Assembly (NCBI GenBank): GCA_025999315.1
Contig: BNXD01000001.1
Location: forward strand, 1-61,534
Direction of reading: 5' to 3'
From: Bacteroidia bacterium
GTDB taxonomy: Bacteria > Bacteroidota > Bacteroidia > Bacteroidales > Rikenellaceae
DNA length: 61,534 nucleotides
Shown: in pieces, positions 47,201 to 56,771 of the stretch
Position numbering within the stretch: the first letter of the stretch is position 1
How the letters are laid out: every line of letters starts with the position of its first letter
Made by a program: the position numbers and the translations under genes
The notes under the pieces: model-generated
What the model was told of the DNA's origin: nothing
Database searches by the model: none
The model's input: the letters and a program-made list of their open reading frames with translations, nothing else

Positions 47201-47721
47201 GCAGAGGCGCGCCGGAGGGGGCTGTTTTCGACACACTGATCGACTGGATCGACTCTTCCGAGCAGGGCATCCGTTATTATTCCGGGACGGCGGTCTACCG
47301 CAAGTCATTGACCCTGACGAAAGATATGCTCCGGGCCGGCCATCTGGAACTCGACCTGGGTCGTGTCGGGGTCATCGCCGAGGTGATCCTCAACGGGGAG
47401 ACGCTCGCTACCCTGTGGAAAGCCCCGTTCAGAGTCAGTCTGACGGATGCGGCGCGCGCCGGCGACAACCTGCTGGAAATACACGTTACCAACCTGTGGC
47501 CGAACCGTTTGATCGGCGACGAACGTTACCCGGAGGATTATCAGCGCAGCGGAAGCGTGGTGAGGCGTTGGCCGGAATGGCTGGTGAACGGCACCGAACG
47601 TCCTACCAAACGGGTAACATTTACCACATGGAAACACTGGGACGCCGATTCTCCTCTGTTGCCATCGGGTCTTATGGGGCCTGTCGTGATAAGAACATAC
47701 GTTCACGCTCCTGTAAAATAA
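44236..47721 (+). CDS. GH106-type alpha-L-rhamnosidase
   Basis: The 1161-aa protein has a signal peptide ending near RAVAE. The catalytic half has GTWWHWVNGNVSKEGITADL and the GPWITPETTMQTVVWSE segment typical of GH106. The C-terminal part contains a galactose-binding-like beta-sandwich (LELDLGRVGVIAEVILNGE). GH106 enzymes release terminal alpha-L-rhamnose from rhamnogalacturonan and related glycans. The length (about 1100-1200) matches the family. I do not assign catalytic residues. It follows the peptidase gene after 54 nt. Confidence 0.85.
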   Translation: MKQLALIALTCVMFVVRAVAEDALRTGFANPPASAHAGTWWHWVNGNVSKEGITADLEAIKAQGIQSVTVFNVDMGFQNSGLHFLSPEWLELFRFAVLEAGRLGMELSFFNSAGWSTTGGPWITPETTMQTVVWSETTCRGGTLFKARLARPQARMDYYRDIAVLAFPKPRSDRRIDDLSQKSLAIIQAFAFKSHISPDPKQVEPSAVVHREDIVDLSAKVSGDGSLEWDAPQGEWVILRIGHTPTGRSVFPPIQGGGGPECDKMSRKAIDLHWERSVKPALDQVRDQIGSTVTCVFQDSYEAGCGNWTPDFDKEFLKRRGYDCLSYLPTLAGYYVESGEESERFLWDFRRTVGDLMADNYYGRLGELCHQNGLKFATETYGGPFESMQAGSAGDIVISEFWVHNKLYMDNPRFVASMAHLGGNIAGAESFTNYGGLTNHPATLKSIGDKAWTEGINRLIFHTCVHQPWNVGPGLTLGKYGMDFNRLNTWWKQGRPYLDYIARSQFLLQEGRFSADFLVFAGEESPNNPFIKPEISALGYNYDFIGSDKILTLTVENGLIRTPVGGSYRVLMLPQTTWMTPKLLRKINELVRAGATVIGPKPIKSPSLTGFPACDNEVSRLADSLWDSRSIRDITPQQAMAALSLPPDFSCETPDRNLHFIHRIAGEGDVYFVATGYDSRSQQVGRFRVAGKLPELWDPQTGQISEAVWWRENGDGTTSVPLSFDPCGSVFVVFRKPAPADHIVKTTMEYAPPASRPLPGLEVILARYQAPLPDRLTDVTQILRDAIQNGGIDMMVNTSAFGYDPAPRNAKEARVEYRTGGVTHLISVNENQRLTIRAADGKQLEILRATYGRYAGRFDTIPQLHAVYDLKKQIADRIASGQLAFKVDNTLVGPGIDAADIPRELLVVYTTGGEQKELTVAQGHTLDLSVATPEPQFMSDGKNKVWAVTPCPGKFGYVTSSGASKSVRVKHVPEPVELTGPWEVTFMPGRGAPEGAVFDTLIDWIDSSEQGIRYYSGTAVYRKSLTLTKDMLRAGHLELDLGRVGVIAEVILNGETLATLWKAPFRVSLTDAARAGDNLLEIHVTNLWPNRLIGDERYPEDYQRSGSVVRRWPEWLVNGTERPTKRVTFTTWKHWDADSPLLPSGLMGPVVIRTYVHAPVK

Positions 47722-47845
47722 CCGGCCGTCCGGCACGAACTGAAAAAAAAGACGCTTATGACATAATTGAAACAAAAAAGTACAAAGAAGGTCTTCACGG
47801 CCATTACAACCCAAAATGTTAACGTATTTTGAACAACCCAAACAA

Positions 47846-50800
47846 ATGGCAAATTTTAATTTTATGGTCAAATTCACTTATGGTAAGACATTCGCGGATT
47901 CAGGCAGGGCATTTCGTCTGCCTCCGTGCGTTTTGCGTATCTTTTCCGTTCTTGTGTTTTCTTGCGTGAGTTTTTCGCCGGCAGCCCAGGGGCAGGCTTC
48001 GCAGAACAACATCGTGGTCTCCGGTTCGGTCTCCACCGAAGAGGGCAGTGTGTTGCCGGGTACGCGCGTCTGGATCAAGGGTAGCCCCGATACACAGGTG
48101 CTCGTCAACGCGAACGGCGAATACTCAATATCCGTACCCGGCACGAGCACGGTGCTGGTCTTTGCCAGGGCGGAGTTTATTGAGCAGGAGGTTACGGTCG
48201 GCGACCGCCATATCAAAAATGTCATTCTGAAACGGGATACGCGAGCTGTCGACGAAGTGGTGGTCGTAGGTTTCGGCGCCCAGCGCAAGGAGAACATCGT
48301 CAGTGCGGTTACTACCGTCCGGCCCGCCCTGCTCAAAGGCCCGACGAGCAACCTGACCACCATGCTGGGCGGCCAGATCTCCGGTATGATCTCCTACCAG
48401 CGTTCGGGTGAACCCGGTCAGGACAACGCCGAATTCTTCATCCGCGGCGTCGGCTCGTTCGGTTCGGGGAAGGTCGACCCGCTGATCCTGATCGACGGCA
48501 TCGAGTCCTCCACCACCGATCTGGCGCGTCTTCAGCCCGACGACATCAAAGATTTCTCAGTGCTCAAAGACGCCTCCGCATCGGCCATTTACGGGGCCCG
48601 CGGAGCCAACGGCGTCGTACTGGTCAACACCAAAAGCGGTGTGCAGGGCGAAACCAAATTCAGTTTTCGCATCGAGAACACCGTATCGACCAATACTCAG
48701 AATTTCCAGTTGGCCGACAACATCACCTACATGAACCTTGCCAATGAGGCGCGTCTTACGCGCAATCCCGAAGCAGGGCTCACCTATTCCAAAACAAAGA
48801 TCGAGCGGACCAAAGCCGGCGATAATCCATATCTGTATCCGAACAACGACTGGATCGGTCAGCTCATCAAGCCCTACACGATGAACCAGCGTTACAACGC
48901 GAGCCTTGCCGGCGGCGGCCGTGTGGCGCGGTTCTACATAGCTGGAACCTACAACGTGGACAACGGCGTGTTGAAGAACGACGACAAGAATAATTTTAAG
49001 AACAACGTAAAATATTTAAATTACTCCGTCCGTTCCAATACCGACATCAATTTCACGAAGACCACGCGCGGCAGCGTTCGCGTGTACGCCCAGTTCCGCG
49101 ACTATACCGGCCCTGTGGGCGGCGGTAGCGCGACGTTCGGTTCGGCTATTTCGGCCAATCCGGTCGCCTTCCCGGCTGTGTACCCGCAGAGTTACGCTCC
49201 CTATGCCAACCACCTGCTGTTCGGCAGCACGCTGTTGCCAAAGTCGGGATCGCAGCTCTACGCCAACCCCTATGCCAGCATGGTTTCGGGCTACCAGCAA
49301 AACCTCCAGTCGACGATAAACGCCCAGTTTGAAGGCAAGCAGGATTTCAACTTTTTGACCAAAGGGCTTACCGCGCGCGCCATGGGGTACGTACAGCGCT
49401 ACTCCCTGTCCGTATCGACCCGGCAGTACAATCCCTTCTACTACTCGGCACGCGAAACCGCAGGCGGCGGCATCACACTCGACCAGTGGAACCACGGCAG
49501 TGATAATTCCGTGGGGGTCCCCGGCACCGAATACCTCACATACTCGCTCAAAGACGGCGATGACGAGCGGGCGGTCAACGCGGTGTTCTACGGCGAGGCC
49601 GCCGTCGATTACAACCGCACGTTCGGCAAGCACACCACAAGCGGCATGCTGATCGGAACGATACGCCATTCGGTGGTCGGCCTTGCAAAATCGCTACAAG
49701 CCTCGCTGCCCTCGCGTAACATCGGTCTATCCGGCCGTTTCACATACGGATACGATTCGAGATACCTGGTCGAAATGAACTTCGGTTATAACGGTTCCGA
49801 ACGTTTTTCAAGCCAGAACAGGTGGGGCTTCTTCCCGTCGATAGGCGGGGGGTGGATCATCTCCAATGAGAAGTTTTTCGGGCAGGCCAAAGAGCTGATA
49901 AGCATGCTCAAGCTCAGGGCCTCTTACGGTCTGATCGGCAACGACCAGATCGGGGACGCGGGCGACCGCTTTTTCTACCTCTCCGAAATAGATCTCAACA
50001 ACGCGGACCGCGGCTCCCAGTTCGGATACGATTTCGGATACGGGCGCAACGGTATCAGAACCTCCCGCTATGAGAACTATGCGATCGGATGGGAGAAATC
50101 CCAACAGACCAACCTCGGACTGGATTTCACCATCGCCGGGGTTAACATGATCTTCGAGGTGTACAGGCAGGATCGCTCCAACATTCTTATGGCCAGGGAC
50201 AATATCCCCGAAACCATGGGGCTCCACGCCGCCGTGAAAGCGAATACCGGCAAGGCGAAGACACAGGGTGTCGATTTCTCGGTGGATTACAACAAATATT
50301 TCGACAAAAGCTGGTGGACGTCCCTTCGAGGGAACTTCACATACGCCACCAGCAAGTTCACCGTCTACGACGAACCGCTGTACAACAGCAACGAGTACTA
50401 CCGGTCGAAGGTGGGCTATCCCTTCTCGCAGCAATGGGGCTATATCGCCGACCGTCTCTTTATAGACGACTACGAGGTGGCCAACTCGCCTGCGCAGAGT
50501 ACGGCGACGGCATTATATGGCGTCAGGGGCGGCGACATCAAGTACCGCGACATCAACGGCGACGGTGCGATAACCACAGCGGATATGGTGCCCATCGGCT
50601 ACCCGACCACGCCCGAAATAAACTATGGCTTCGGCGGAACGGTCGGCTATAAGAGTTTCGATTTGAGCCTGTTCTTTCAGGGTTCCGCCCGTTCGTCGAT
50701 CTTCATCAACCCCGCCGCCATATCGCCTTTTGTGTTGCAGAAGAACTCCAGCGGCGCCTACAACGGATTGCAGAACGGCCTGTTGCGGGTTATTGCCGAC

Positions 50801-51121
50801 GACCACTGGTCGGAAGACAATTCAAATCTCTACGCCTTCTGGCCGCGCATGTCGGACGAGCTCAACCCCAACACCAACCAACAGTCCACCTGGTGGATGC
50901 GAAACGGCGCGCTGCTGCGCCTGAAAAGCGTGGAGTTGGGATACAACCTGCCGCAAAAAACCGTTAAGAAGATCAAGATGAACTCCCTGAGGGTGTATCT
51001 GAACGCCACCAACCTGTTTGTCGTCAGCGGATTCAAACTATGGGATCCGGAAATGGGAGGTAACGGCTTAAACTATCCCATTCAAAGGACGTTCAACATG
51101 GGAGTTTCCCTGACATTATAA
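47846..51121 (+). CDS. SusC/RagA family TonB-dependent outer membrane transporter
   Basis: The protein is about 1091 aa. A signal peptide is followed by a CarboxypepD_reg-like domain (NIVVSGSVSTEEGSVLPGTR), a TonB box-like segment (VDEVVVVGFGAQRKENIVS), a plug with ASASAIYGARGANGVVLVNT and a 22-strand barrel. It imports the oligosaccharide released at the surface, with SusD as its lid. The start is uncertain: 47846 is used, 47864 is equally possible, and a further in-frame start at 47816 exists. SusD follows after 22 nt. Confidence 0.93.
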   Translation: MANFNFMVKFTYGKTFADSGRAFRLPPCVLRIFSVLVFSCVSFSPAAQGQASQNNIVVSGSVSTEEGSVLPGTRVWIKGSPDTQVLVNANGEYSISVPGTSTVLVFARAEFIEQEVTVGDRHIKNVILKRDTRAVDEVVVVGFGAQRKENIVSAVTTVRPALLKGPTSNLTTMLGGQISGMISYQRSGEPGQDNAEFFIRGVGSFGSGKVDPLILIDGIESSTTDLARLQPDDIKDFSVLKDASASAIYGARGANGVVLVNTKSGVQGETKFSFRIENTVSTNTQNFQLADNITYMNLANEARLTRNPEAGLTYSKTKIERTKAGDNPYLYPNNDWIGQLIKPYTMNQRYNASLAGGGRVARFYIAGTYNVDNGVLKNDDKNNFKNNVKYLNYSVRSNTDINFTKTTRGSVRVYAQFRDYTGPVGGGSATFGSAISANPVAFPAVYPQSYAPYANHLLFGSTLLPKSGSQLYANPYASMVSGYQQNLQSTINAQFEGKQDFNFLTKGLTARAMGYVQRYSLSVSTRQYNPFYYSARETAGGGITLDQWNHGSDNSVGVPGTEYLTYSLKDGDDERAVNAVFYGEAAVDYNRTFGKHTTSGMLIGTIRHSVVGLAKSLQASLPSRNIGLSGRFTYGYDSRYLVEMNFGYNGSERFSSQNRWGFFPSIGGGWIISNEKFFGQAKELISMLKLRASYGLIGNDQIGDAGDRFFYLSEIDLNNADRGSQFGYDFGYGRNGIRTSRYENYAIGWEKSQQTNLGLDFTIAGVNMIFEVYRQDRSNILMARDNIPETMGLHAAVKANTGKAKTQGVDFSVDYNKYFDKSWWTSLRGNFTYATSKFTVYDEPLYNSNEYYRSKVGYPFSQQWGYIADRLFIDDYEVANSPAQSTATALYGVRGGDIKYRDINGDGAITTADMVPIGYPTTPEINYGFGGTVGYKSFDLSLFFQGSARSSIFINPAAISPFVLQKNSSGAYNGLQNGLLRVIADDHWSEDNSNLYAFWPRMSDELNPNTNQQSTWWMRNGALLRLKSVELGYNLPQKTVKKIKMNSLRVYLNATNLFVVSGFKLWDPEMGGNGLNYPIQRTFNMGVSLTL

Positions 51122-51143
51122 ACCGGGCTTAAAATCAACAAAT

Positions 51144-53081
51144 ATGAAAGGAATAAAATTTCCGGCAACCATCAGAACGATAATAGCATGTTGCGCCGTT
51201 CTGGCGACCATGTCGCAGACCTCCTGCAACAAATTTCTGAATATCGTTCCTGACGATATACCTACCGTGGACCATGCGTTCACCAACGCCAACGAAGCGG
51301 AAAAATTTCTCTTCACCTGCTACTCCTACCTGCCCCAAAGCGGCAGGTCGCCGGCCAACATAGGGCAGACGGCGGGCGACGAGTTCTGGTTCGCGCGCAA
51401 CAAGCGCATTGCCGCCCCGGCCTGGGACCAGATCGCCAAGGGTCTGGTGAATGCCGACAACCCCGCCCCCGACTTCTGGTGCGGAAGCGACTACACCATA
51501 CGGCTGTTCGTTGGCATGAGGGATTGCAATACCTTTATATCCAAGCTCGAAGACCGCAGCCTGGTCCGCGACCTGAGCGACGATCAGCGTGCGCGCTGGA
51601 TCGCCGAGGCCAAATTCCTCAAGGCGTATTACCACTTCTTCCTGCTCAGGTATTACGGTCCCATACCCATCACCGATAAGGCGACGCCCATCTCGTCCGA
51701 TCCTTCGACGGTGCAGGTACGGCGCGAATCGATCGACGCCTGCGTCAAATATATCGCCGATCTGCTGGACGAATGCTACCTGGATCTGCCTTTGGTCATC
51801 TCCAATACTTACCGCGATCTGGGTCACATCACCAAACCCATCAACAGGGCATTGAAAGCCAAGACGCTGCTCATGGCCGCCAGTCCGCTGTTCAACGGCA
51901 ATGACGACTACGCCTCATTCAGGAATATAGACGGTACGCTGTTTTTCAACCAGACCGAGGATCGCCAAAAATGGGTCGCAGCAGCCGAAGCCGCCAAAGA
52001 GGCGATCAACGTCGCCCACTCGGCCGGGCACAAACTCTATGAGTTCGCGTTGCCCTCGGCAAGCAACATGTCCCTGACCGAGCCCACCATGATCCAGATG
52101 AGTATCCGCCACGCCGTATGCGAAAAGTGGAACAGCGAGATCATCTGGGGCCTTTCGGGCGGAGGCCGTGCCGGAGACGCGATGCAGAACTACTGCATGG
52201 CGAAGGTAGACCTCACGATGGTGGATTCAAAAGCGATGAGCAGCATGGCGCCTCCGCTGCACATCATCCGCCAGTTCCATACCAGGAACGGAGTGCCCAT
52301 CGCCGAGGACAAAACCCTCGATTTCTCCGACCCGTTGGAGTTGAGGACCGCCGTGGCTTCCGACGCGGCCAACATCGCGCCCGGTTACACGACAGCAAGG
52401 CTCAACTTCGACCGTGAAAACCGTTTCTATGCCAGCGTCGGTTTCGACGGAGGTCGCTGGGTGATGGCCTACCATCCGAGCGCTTCGGACATAAACAACT
52501 ATTTCGTCGACAAGTCCTCCAACAGTGGCATCGAGGGATGCTATTCGATGACGGGCTACTACGCCAAGAAACTGGTGAACTGGAACTCCCAATTCTTCAA
52601 CAATACCAGCAGCCTGCCGTATTCCTGGCCTGAGATACGTTTGTCCGACGTCTACCTGATGTATGCCGAAGCGCTGAACGAAACCCTGGACACACCCTCT
52701 GCCGATGTCTATGAGTACATCGATCTGGTTCGCGAACGCGCCGGCCTGAAAGGGGTCGTCGAGTCGTGGGCGAACTACTCTCTGTATCCCAACAGGGCGC
52801 TTACGCAGGAGGGCATGCGCAACATCATCCGCCAGGAGCGCCTGATCGAACTCGCCTTCGAGGGGAGCCGCTACTGGGATCTGTTGCGCTGGAAACTCGC
52901 GCAAACGATGCTGGACACCCCGATAACGGGATGGGACGTCAGCCAGCCGGAAAACAACGCGTACTACAAGATAAGAACCATAGCGCACAGGCAGTTTGTC
53001 GCACCGCGCGATTATTTCATGCCGATACCGAATAAGGATATAAGGAAAAACCCCAGTCTGGTTCAGAATCCGGGATGGTAA
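51144..53081 (+). CDS. SusD/RagB family surface glycan-binding lipoprotein
   Basis: The 645-aa protein has a lipoprotein signal (SQTSC), the N-terminal helical region FLNIVPDDIPTVDHAF, TPR-like helices (WIAEAKFLKAYYHFFLLRYY) and the C-terminal RagB/SusD signature FEGSRYWDLLRWKLAQ. It is the cap of the SusC transporter and binds the glycan at the cell surface. It is 22 nt downstream of susC and 18 nt upstream of the next lipoprotein gene, so it is in the same operon. Confidence 0.95.
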   Translation: MKGIKFPATIRTIIACCAVLATMSQTSCNKFLNIVPDDIPTVDHAFTNANEAEKFLFTCYSYLPQSGRSPANIGQTAGDEFWFARNKRIAAPAWDQIAKGLVNADNPAPDFWCGSDYTIRLFVGMRDCNTFISKLEDRSLVRDLSDDQRARWIAEAKFLKAYYHFFLLRYYGPIPITDKATPISSDPSTVQVRRESIDACVKYIADLLDECYLDLPLVISNTYRDLGHITKPINRALKAKTLLMAASPLFNGNDDYASFRNIDGTLFFNQTEDRQKWVAAAEAAKEAINVAHSAGHKLYEFALPSASNMSLTEPTMIQMSIRHAVCEKWNSEIIWGLSGGGRAGDAMQNYCMAKVDLTMVDSKAMSSMAPPLHIIRQFHTRNGVPIAEDKTLDFSDPLELRTAVASDAANIAPGYTTARLNFDRENRFYASVGFDGGRWVMAYHPSASDINNYFVDKSSNSGIEGCYSMTGYYAKKLVNWNSQFFNNTSSLPYSWPEIRLSDVYLMYAEALNETLDTPSADVYEYIDLVRERAGLKGVVESWANYSLYPNRALTQEGMRNIIRQERLIELAFEGSRYWDLLRWKLAQTMLDTPITGWDVSQPENNAYYKIRTIAHRQFVAPRDYFMPIPNKDIRKNPSLVQNPGW

Positions 53082-53099
53082 CCATAAACAGTTAGCGAT

Positions 53100-54332
53100 A
53101 TGAAAACGAAAAAGATATTAGCGACGGTTTTTGCAGTGATCCTGCTTGTAAGTTGCAAGGACTACAAAAACGAACCGGTCATGGAGAACGGCAATCCTCC
53201 CGGACAGGTGACCAACATAACGCATGTGGATTATCCGGGATCGTCGGTGATAACCTACGACCTCCCCGATGACAAGGATCTGCTCTACATCAAAGCGGTC
53301 TATACGCTCAATACCGGCGTTGTCCGGGAGATAAAGTCCTCGTACTATACCAATACGATGACCCTGGACGGTTTCGGCAATGCGGGCAATTACCCGGTGG
53401 CACTATACTCGGTCAACAAGAGCGGGGTAGTCTCCCAGCCTGTGATCACGACCATATCGCCCATGGACAGCCCGATATGGGACGTATTCGAGAGCGTCTC
53501 GGTGCAGAACGATTTCTCAGGCTTTTACGTAACCGCCGACAACCCGACAGGTGAGATACTCGCCTTCGAGATGCTGCTCAAGGACGAATTCGGGACATGG
53601 CAAAGCATCGAGGGATTCGAGACCAAGCTGACGAAGGTCTCCCGGTCGCGCAGGGGATTCACCGATTACGAGCGCGACTACCATATCCGGCTTACCGTCA
53701 GGGACCGGCATATGAACTATACCGACTACAAGGAGTACACCGTCAATCCGCTTGTCGAGAAGATGCTCAACAAAGGCAAATTCGCAGCTCTTAGTCTTGC
53801 CACGGACACCCCAAGGCATTCGGCTCTTTCGGGGAACGTCGCAAGTATGTGGGACAACAATTACGCTCCGAACGGTGGTTACCGGTGGTTTACCGATGCG
53901 TTCGACCTGTTGAGAGGCGACGATGAGATGGTTACCACTTTCGATTTGGGCGTTCTGGTCAAATTGAGCAGGATAACCATTTTCAACTGGGGCGCCCCGG
54001 GCGCAAGCCCGGCAGACGGAAAGATGTACTACTACGACGAACACCTGCACAAATTTGAACTTTACGGTATGGTCAGCCCTCCCACCGGTGGTGCGGCGAA
54101 CAGCTGGACCTTCCTCGGCGCTTTTGAAAACATCAAGCCCTCGGGCCTTCCCTATGGTGAAGAAACGGCTTACGACAAGGAGATGGCCGTTCTGGGGTTT
54201 GAATATGCCATTCCTCCGGAGTATTCGGAACATATCAGGTATCTGCAACTCCGGGTCAAGGAGACATGGTCGGGCACACCAATGAAGCATTATGGAATTG
54301 CCGAGATCGATGTCTACGGTAACGAGATATAA
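53100..54332 (+). CDS. Surface lipoprotein with DUF4959, DUF5126 and DUF5000 domains
   Basis: The 410-aa protein begins with a lipobox (LLVSC). The order fits DUF4959 (about 25-120), DUF5126 (about 120-225) and DUF5000 (about 245-405), the last a discoidin-like beta-sandwich with TTFDLGVLVKLSRITIFNWG. Proteins of this architecture follow SusD in many PULs and are taken as surface glycan-binding proteins. It has no catalytic motif. Confidence 0.82.
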   Translation: MKTKKILATVFAVILLVSCKDYKNEPVMENGNPPGQVTNITHVDYPGSSVITYDLPDDKDLLYIKAVYTLNTGVVREIKSSYYTNTMTLDGFGNAGNYPVALYSVNKSGVVSQPVITTISPMDSPIWDVFESVSVQNDFSGFYVTADNPTGEILAFEMLLKDEFGTWQSIEGFETKLTKVSRSRRGFTDYERDYHIRLTVRDRHMNYTDYKEYTVNPLVEKMLNKGKFAALSLATDTPRHSALSGNVASMWDNNYAPNGGYRWFTDAFDLLRGDDEMVTTFDLGVLVKLSRITIFNWGAPGASPADGKMYYYDEHLHKFELYGMVSPPTGGAANSWTFLGAFENIKPSGLPYGEETAYDKEMAVLGFEYAIPPEYSEHIRYLQLRVKETWSGTPMKHYGIAEIDVYGNEI

Positions 54333-54364
54333 ATTGTGATTAACGAATCTCAATGCACAGTAAA

Positions 54365-55069
54365 ATGGAAAAAATAAAAAACATGGTCTCCCTGCTCCTC
54401 TTTGCCGCCATGGGCGCGATCAGCGGATGCACCCCGATGGACGAGTACAAAAAGATAGCGGGCGACAACGAGCACTCTTACCCGGCCAGGATGGAGATCT
54501 CGGCCATTGCGGGAAAGGGCCGCATCCTGATCCTGGGATCGGACATATCCGACCCCAAGGTAACAAAATGCAGGATATACTGGGACCTGGAGGACAAATT
54601 CCAGGACGTCCCGATGGAGGACCTCATGCCGTACACGGTAGACGGGGTCGCCTTGAACCTGTTGGCCGAGCTCACCCTGCCGGAGAAGTCTTACAGCTTC
54701 ACCCTCTACACTTACGATGCCCTCGGGAACCACTCGGTCCCGACAACCGCGACGGGCCGCTCGTATGGCGAAAAGTATGAGTCCACCATATCGAACAGGA
54801 TCATAAAGTCCTTCGCCGTGGTCGACAGCAAGCCCACCATCACATGGTACTCGATCGACCCGACGCTGGGCGCGGTGAAGACCGTGGTGAAATACAAGGT
54901 TGCCGGGGGAGGCACGCAAACTCTTGATGTTCTTCCCGAGACGGGCGTTACGGAGTTACTGGCGACCTACGATGCGACGACCGATGTCGAGTATTATACC
55001 GTTTTCAAACCCGAAAACACCTGTGTTGACACGTTTGAGACGGCTGTGGATAATACGAGACTCAACTAA
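54365..55069 (+). CDS. DUF4998 family lipoprotein
   Basis: The protein is about 234 aa with lipobox AISGC. The remainder matches DUF4998, often encoded next to DUF4959 proteins in SusC/SusD loci, with SYPARMEISAIAGKGRILIL and VTKCRIYWD as typical parts. The function is unknown; surface binding is inferred from context. I take the ATG at 54365; the first ATG at 54353 is also possible. A perfect hairpin follows the stop. Confidence 0.75.
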   Translation: MEKIKNMVSLLLFAAMGAISGCTPMDEYKKIAGDNEHSYPARMEISAIAGKGRILILGSDISDPKVTKCRIYWDLEDKFQDVPMEDLMPYTVDGVALNLLAELTLPEKSYSFTLYTYDALGNHSVPTTATGRSYGEKYESTISNRIIKSFAVVDSKPTITWYSIDPTLGAVKTVVKYKVAGGGTQTLDVLPETGVTELLATYDATTDVEYYTVFKPENTCVDTFETAVDNTRLN

Positions 55070-55079
55070 ACGCAAGGCC

Positions 55080-55124
55080 GGTTTATGGAAACCGTCGCGG
55101 TCCGCGCGGCGGTTTCCATAAACC
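55080..55124 (+). promoter_or_regulatory. Perfect 15-bp hairpin between the DUF4998 and GH28 genes
   Basis: Arms 55080-55094 and 55110-55124 are perfectly complementary; no T-run follows. It may protect the upstream mRNA end or reduce readthrough into GH28, giving lower enzyme than binding-protein expression. Confidence 0.6.
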
Positions 55125-55160
55125 CGTTTAAAAGGACGCCAAATGAAATGTAACCGAACG

Positions 55161-56759
55161 ATGACGAAAAATAAAATTCTTCTGCTTGCGACGCTGATAC
55201 TGCCCGCGATGACTTTTGCGGCCGGGAAGACGGTTTACGACGTGAAGGCCTACGGCGCGGTCGACAGCCCCGTCGAATACAGCACCGGGGCCATACAAAA
55301 AGCGATCGACGCCGCATCCGAAGCCGGAGGCGGGCAGGTTCATGTTCCGGCGGGGACGTATCTCATATCGCCGATACAGCTCAAATCCGACGTGGAACTG
55401 TACTTGGCTCAAGGAGCGTTGTTGTTGGGCACGACCGACCGCAGCAGGTATGACATCCCCAAGGACAAGAACATGAACAAGGCCGGCGAACGGGGATTGG
55501 TGTGGTCTTCGGGCGCGAAGAATATTTCGATCAAAGGCAAGGGCTCCATCGACGGACAGGGTGAAGGCGTGGCCACGAACGCCGGAAAACTGATCGCCGA
55601 GGGATCGCTGGCGGACGGGAATGCCGCCGCCGTCAAAAAACGCTATGAAGAGGCGGGGCACTTCCGCGCCGAATGGCCCCGTCCCGAGGAGGGGAACCGC
55701 CCGATGCTCATTGCCCTGTACGACAGTGAGAACGTTGCGCTCGACGGTATCCAGATCAAAAACTCGGCGTCATGGACCACCACCCTCTGGCGGTGCCGCA
55801 ACGTCGTGCTCTCCAACCTGACGGTGGTCAGCGTCAACTTCTGGAACAACGACGGCATAAACCTTATGGATTGCAAGGACGCGGTTATACGCGGCTGCAA
55901 CGTCAACTCAGCCGACGACGGCATCTGCCTCAAATCGCACGACTATGACCAGCGTTGCGAGAATATCACCATCGAGCAGTGTACGATACGCTCCAGCGCC
56001 AGCGCCATCAAGTTCGGAACCGCCTCCAAAGGCGGGTTTAGGAACGTAACCATCCGCGACATACGGGTCAGGGACACTTTCCGCTCGGCGATAGCCCTCG
56101 AAGCGGTGGACGGCGGGGATATGGACAACGTGAAAATCTCGAACATCAAGGCCGTAAACACCTGGAACGCCATTTTCATTGTGGCCGGAACGCGCGACAC
56201 GCGCAACAGGGTTTCAGCCGTCCGCAACATCACCATCGAGAACGTAACCTGCCAGGTTCCCGCCACCCAGCCCGATCTCGACTATCCGTTCGCCACCAAA
56301 CGCAAGCTGAGCAACAACCTCTATCCGTCGCTCATAACGGGGTCGCCGTCGTCGACGATCGAGAACGTCTCGATCAAAAACCTGAAAGTAACCTTCGCAG
56401 GCGGCGGAACAACGGCAAAGGCGAGCAGCTCGGTCGACGATCTGGACAGGATCATGGACGGACGCTACAACCGCTATCCCGAGTATGACATGTTCGGCGA
56501 ACTGCCTGCATGGGGCATGTTATGCCGCAATATCAACGGGCTTCGACTGGAAAACGTACAGTTCGTGCTGCAAGCCGAAGACTACCGCACGCCGGTGGTC
56601 ATCGACAATGTGCAGAAGGTCATGATCAAAAACCTGAAAGTCGCGGGCGAGCGTAAAACCCCCGTCGTACTTCGCCGATCCACGATCAAGTCCGTCAAAG
56701 GCATCGTTTCGCCCGATAACTCCGGTAATTCCGGTGGCAAAATGTACGAAATATTCTAA
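55161..56759 (+). CDS. GH28 family (polygalacturonase-like) secreted enzyme
   Basis: The protein is about 532 aa and has a signal peptide ending near MTFAA. The right-handed parallel beta-helix starts VYDVKAYGAVDSPVEYSTG. GH28 features are NNDGINLMDC and SADDGICLKS (paired Asp). The later segment is FGTASKGGFRNVTIRDIRV, where typical polygalacturonases have a Gly-His-Gly; Bacteroidetes GH28 members often lack that His. It probably cleaves a galacturonic-acid-containing backbone such as rhamnogalacturonan. I use ATG 55161; the first ATG at 55143 would add six residues. Confidence 0.78.
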   Translation: MTKNKILLLATLILPAMTFAAGKTVYDVKAYGAVDSPVEYSTGAIQKAIDAASEAGGGQVHVPAGTYLISPIQLKSDVELYLAQGALLLGTTDRSRYDIPKDKNMNKAGERGLVWSSGAKNISIKGKGSIDGQGEGVATNAGKLIAEGSLADGNAAAVKKRYEEAGHFRAEWPRPEEGNRPMLIALYDSENVALDGIQIKNSASWTTTLWRCRNVVLSNLTVVSVNFWNNDGINLMDCKDAVIRGCNVNSADDGICLKSHDYDQRCENITIEQCTIRSSASAIKFGTASKGGFRNVTIRDIRVRDTFRSAIALEAVDGGDMDNVKISNIKAVNTWNAIFIVAGTRDTRNRVSAVRNITIENVTCQVPATQPDLDYPFATKRKLSNNLYPSLITGSPSSTIENVSIKNLKVTFAGGGTTAKASSSVDDLDRIMDGRYNRYPEYDMFGELPAWGMLCRNINGLRLENVQFVLQAEDYRTPVVIDNVQKVMIKNLKVAGERKTPVVLRRSTIKSVKGIVSPDNSGNSGGKMYEIF

Positions 56760-56771
56760 AAATCAACTATT

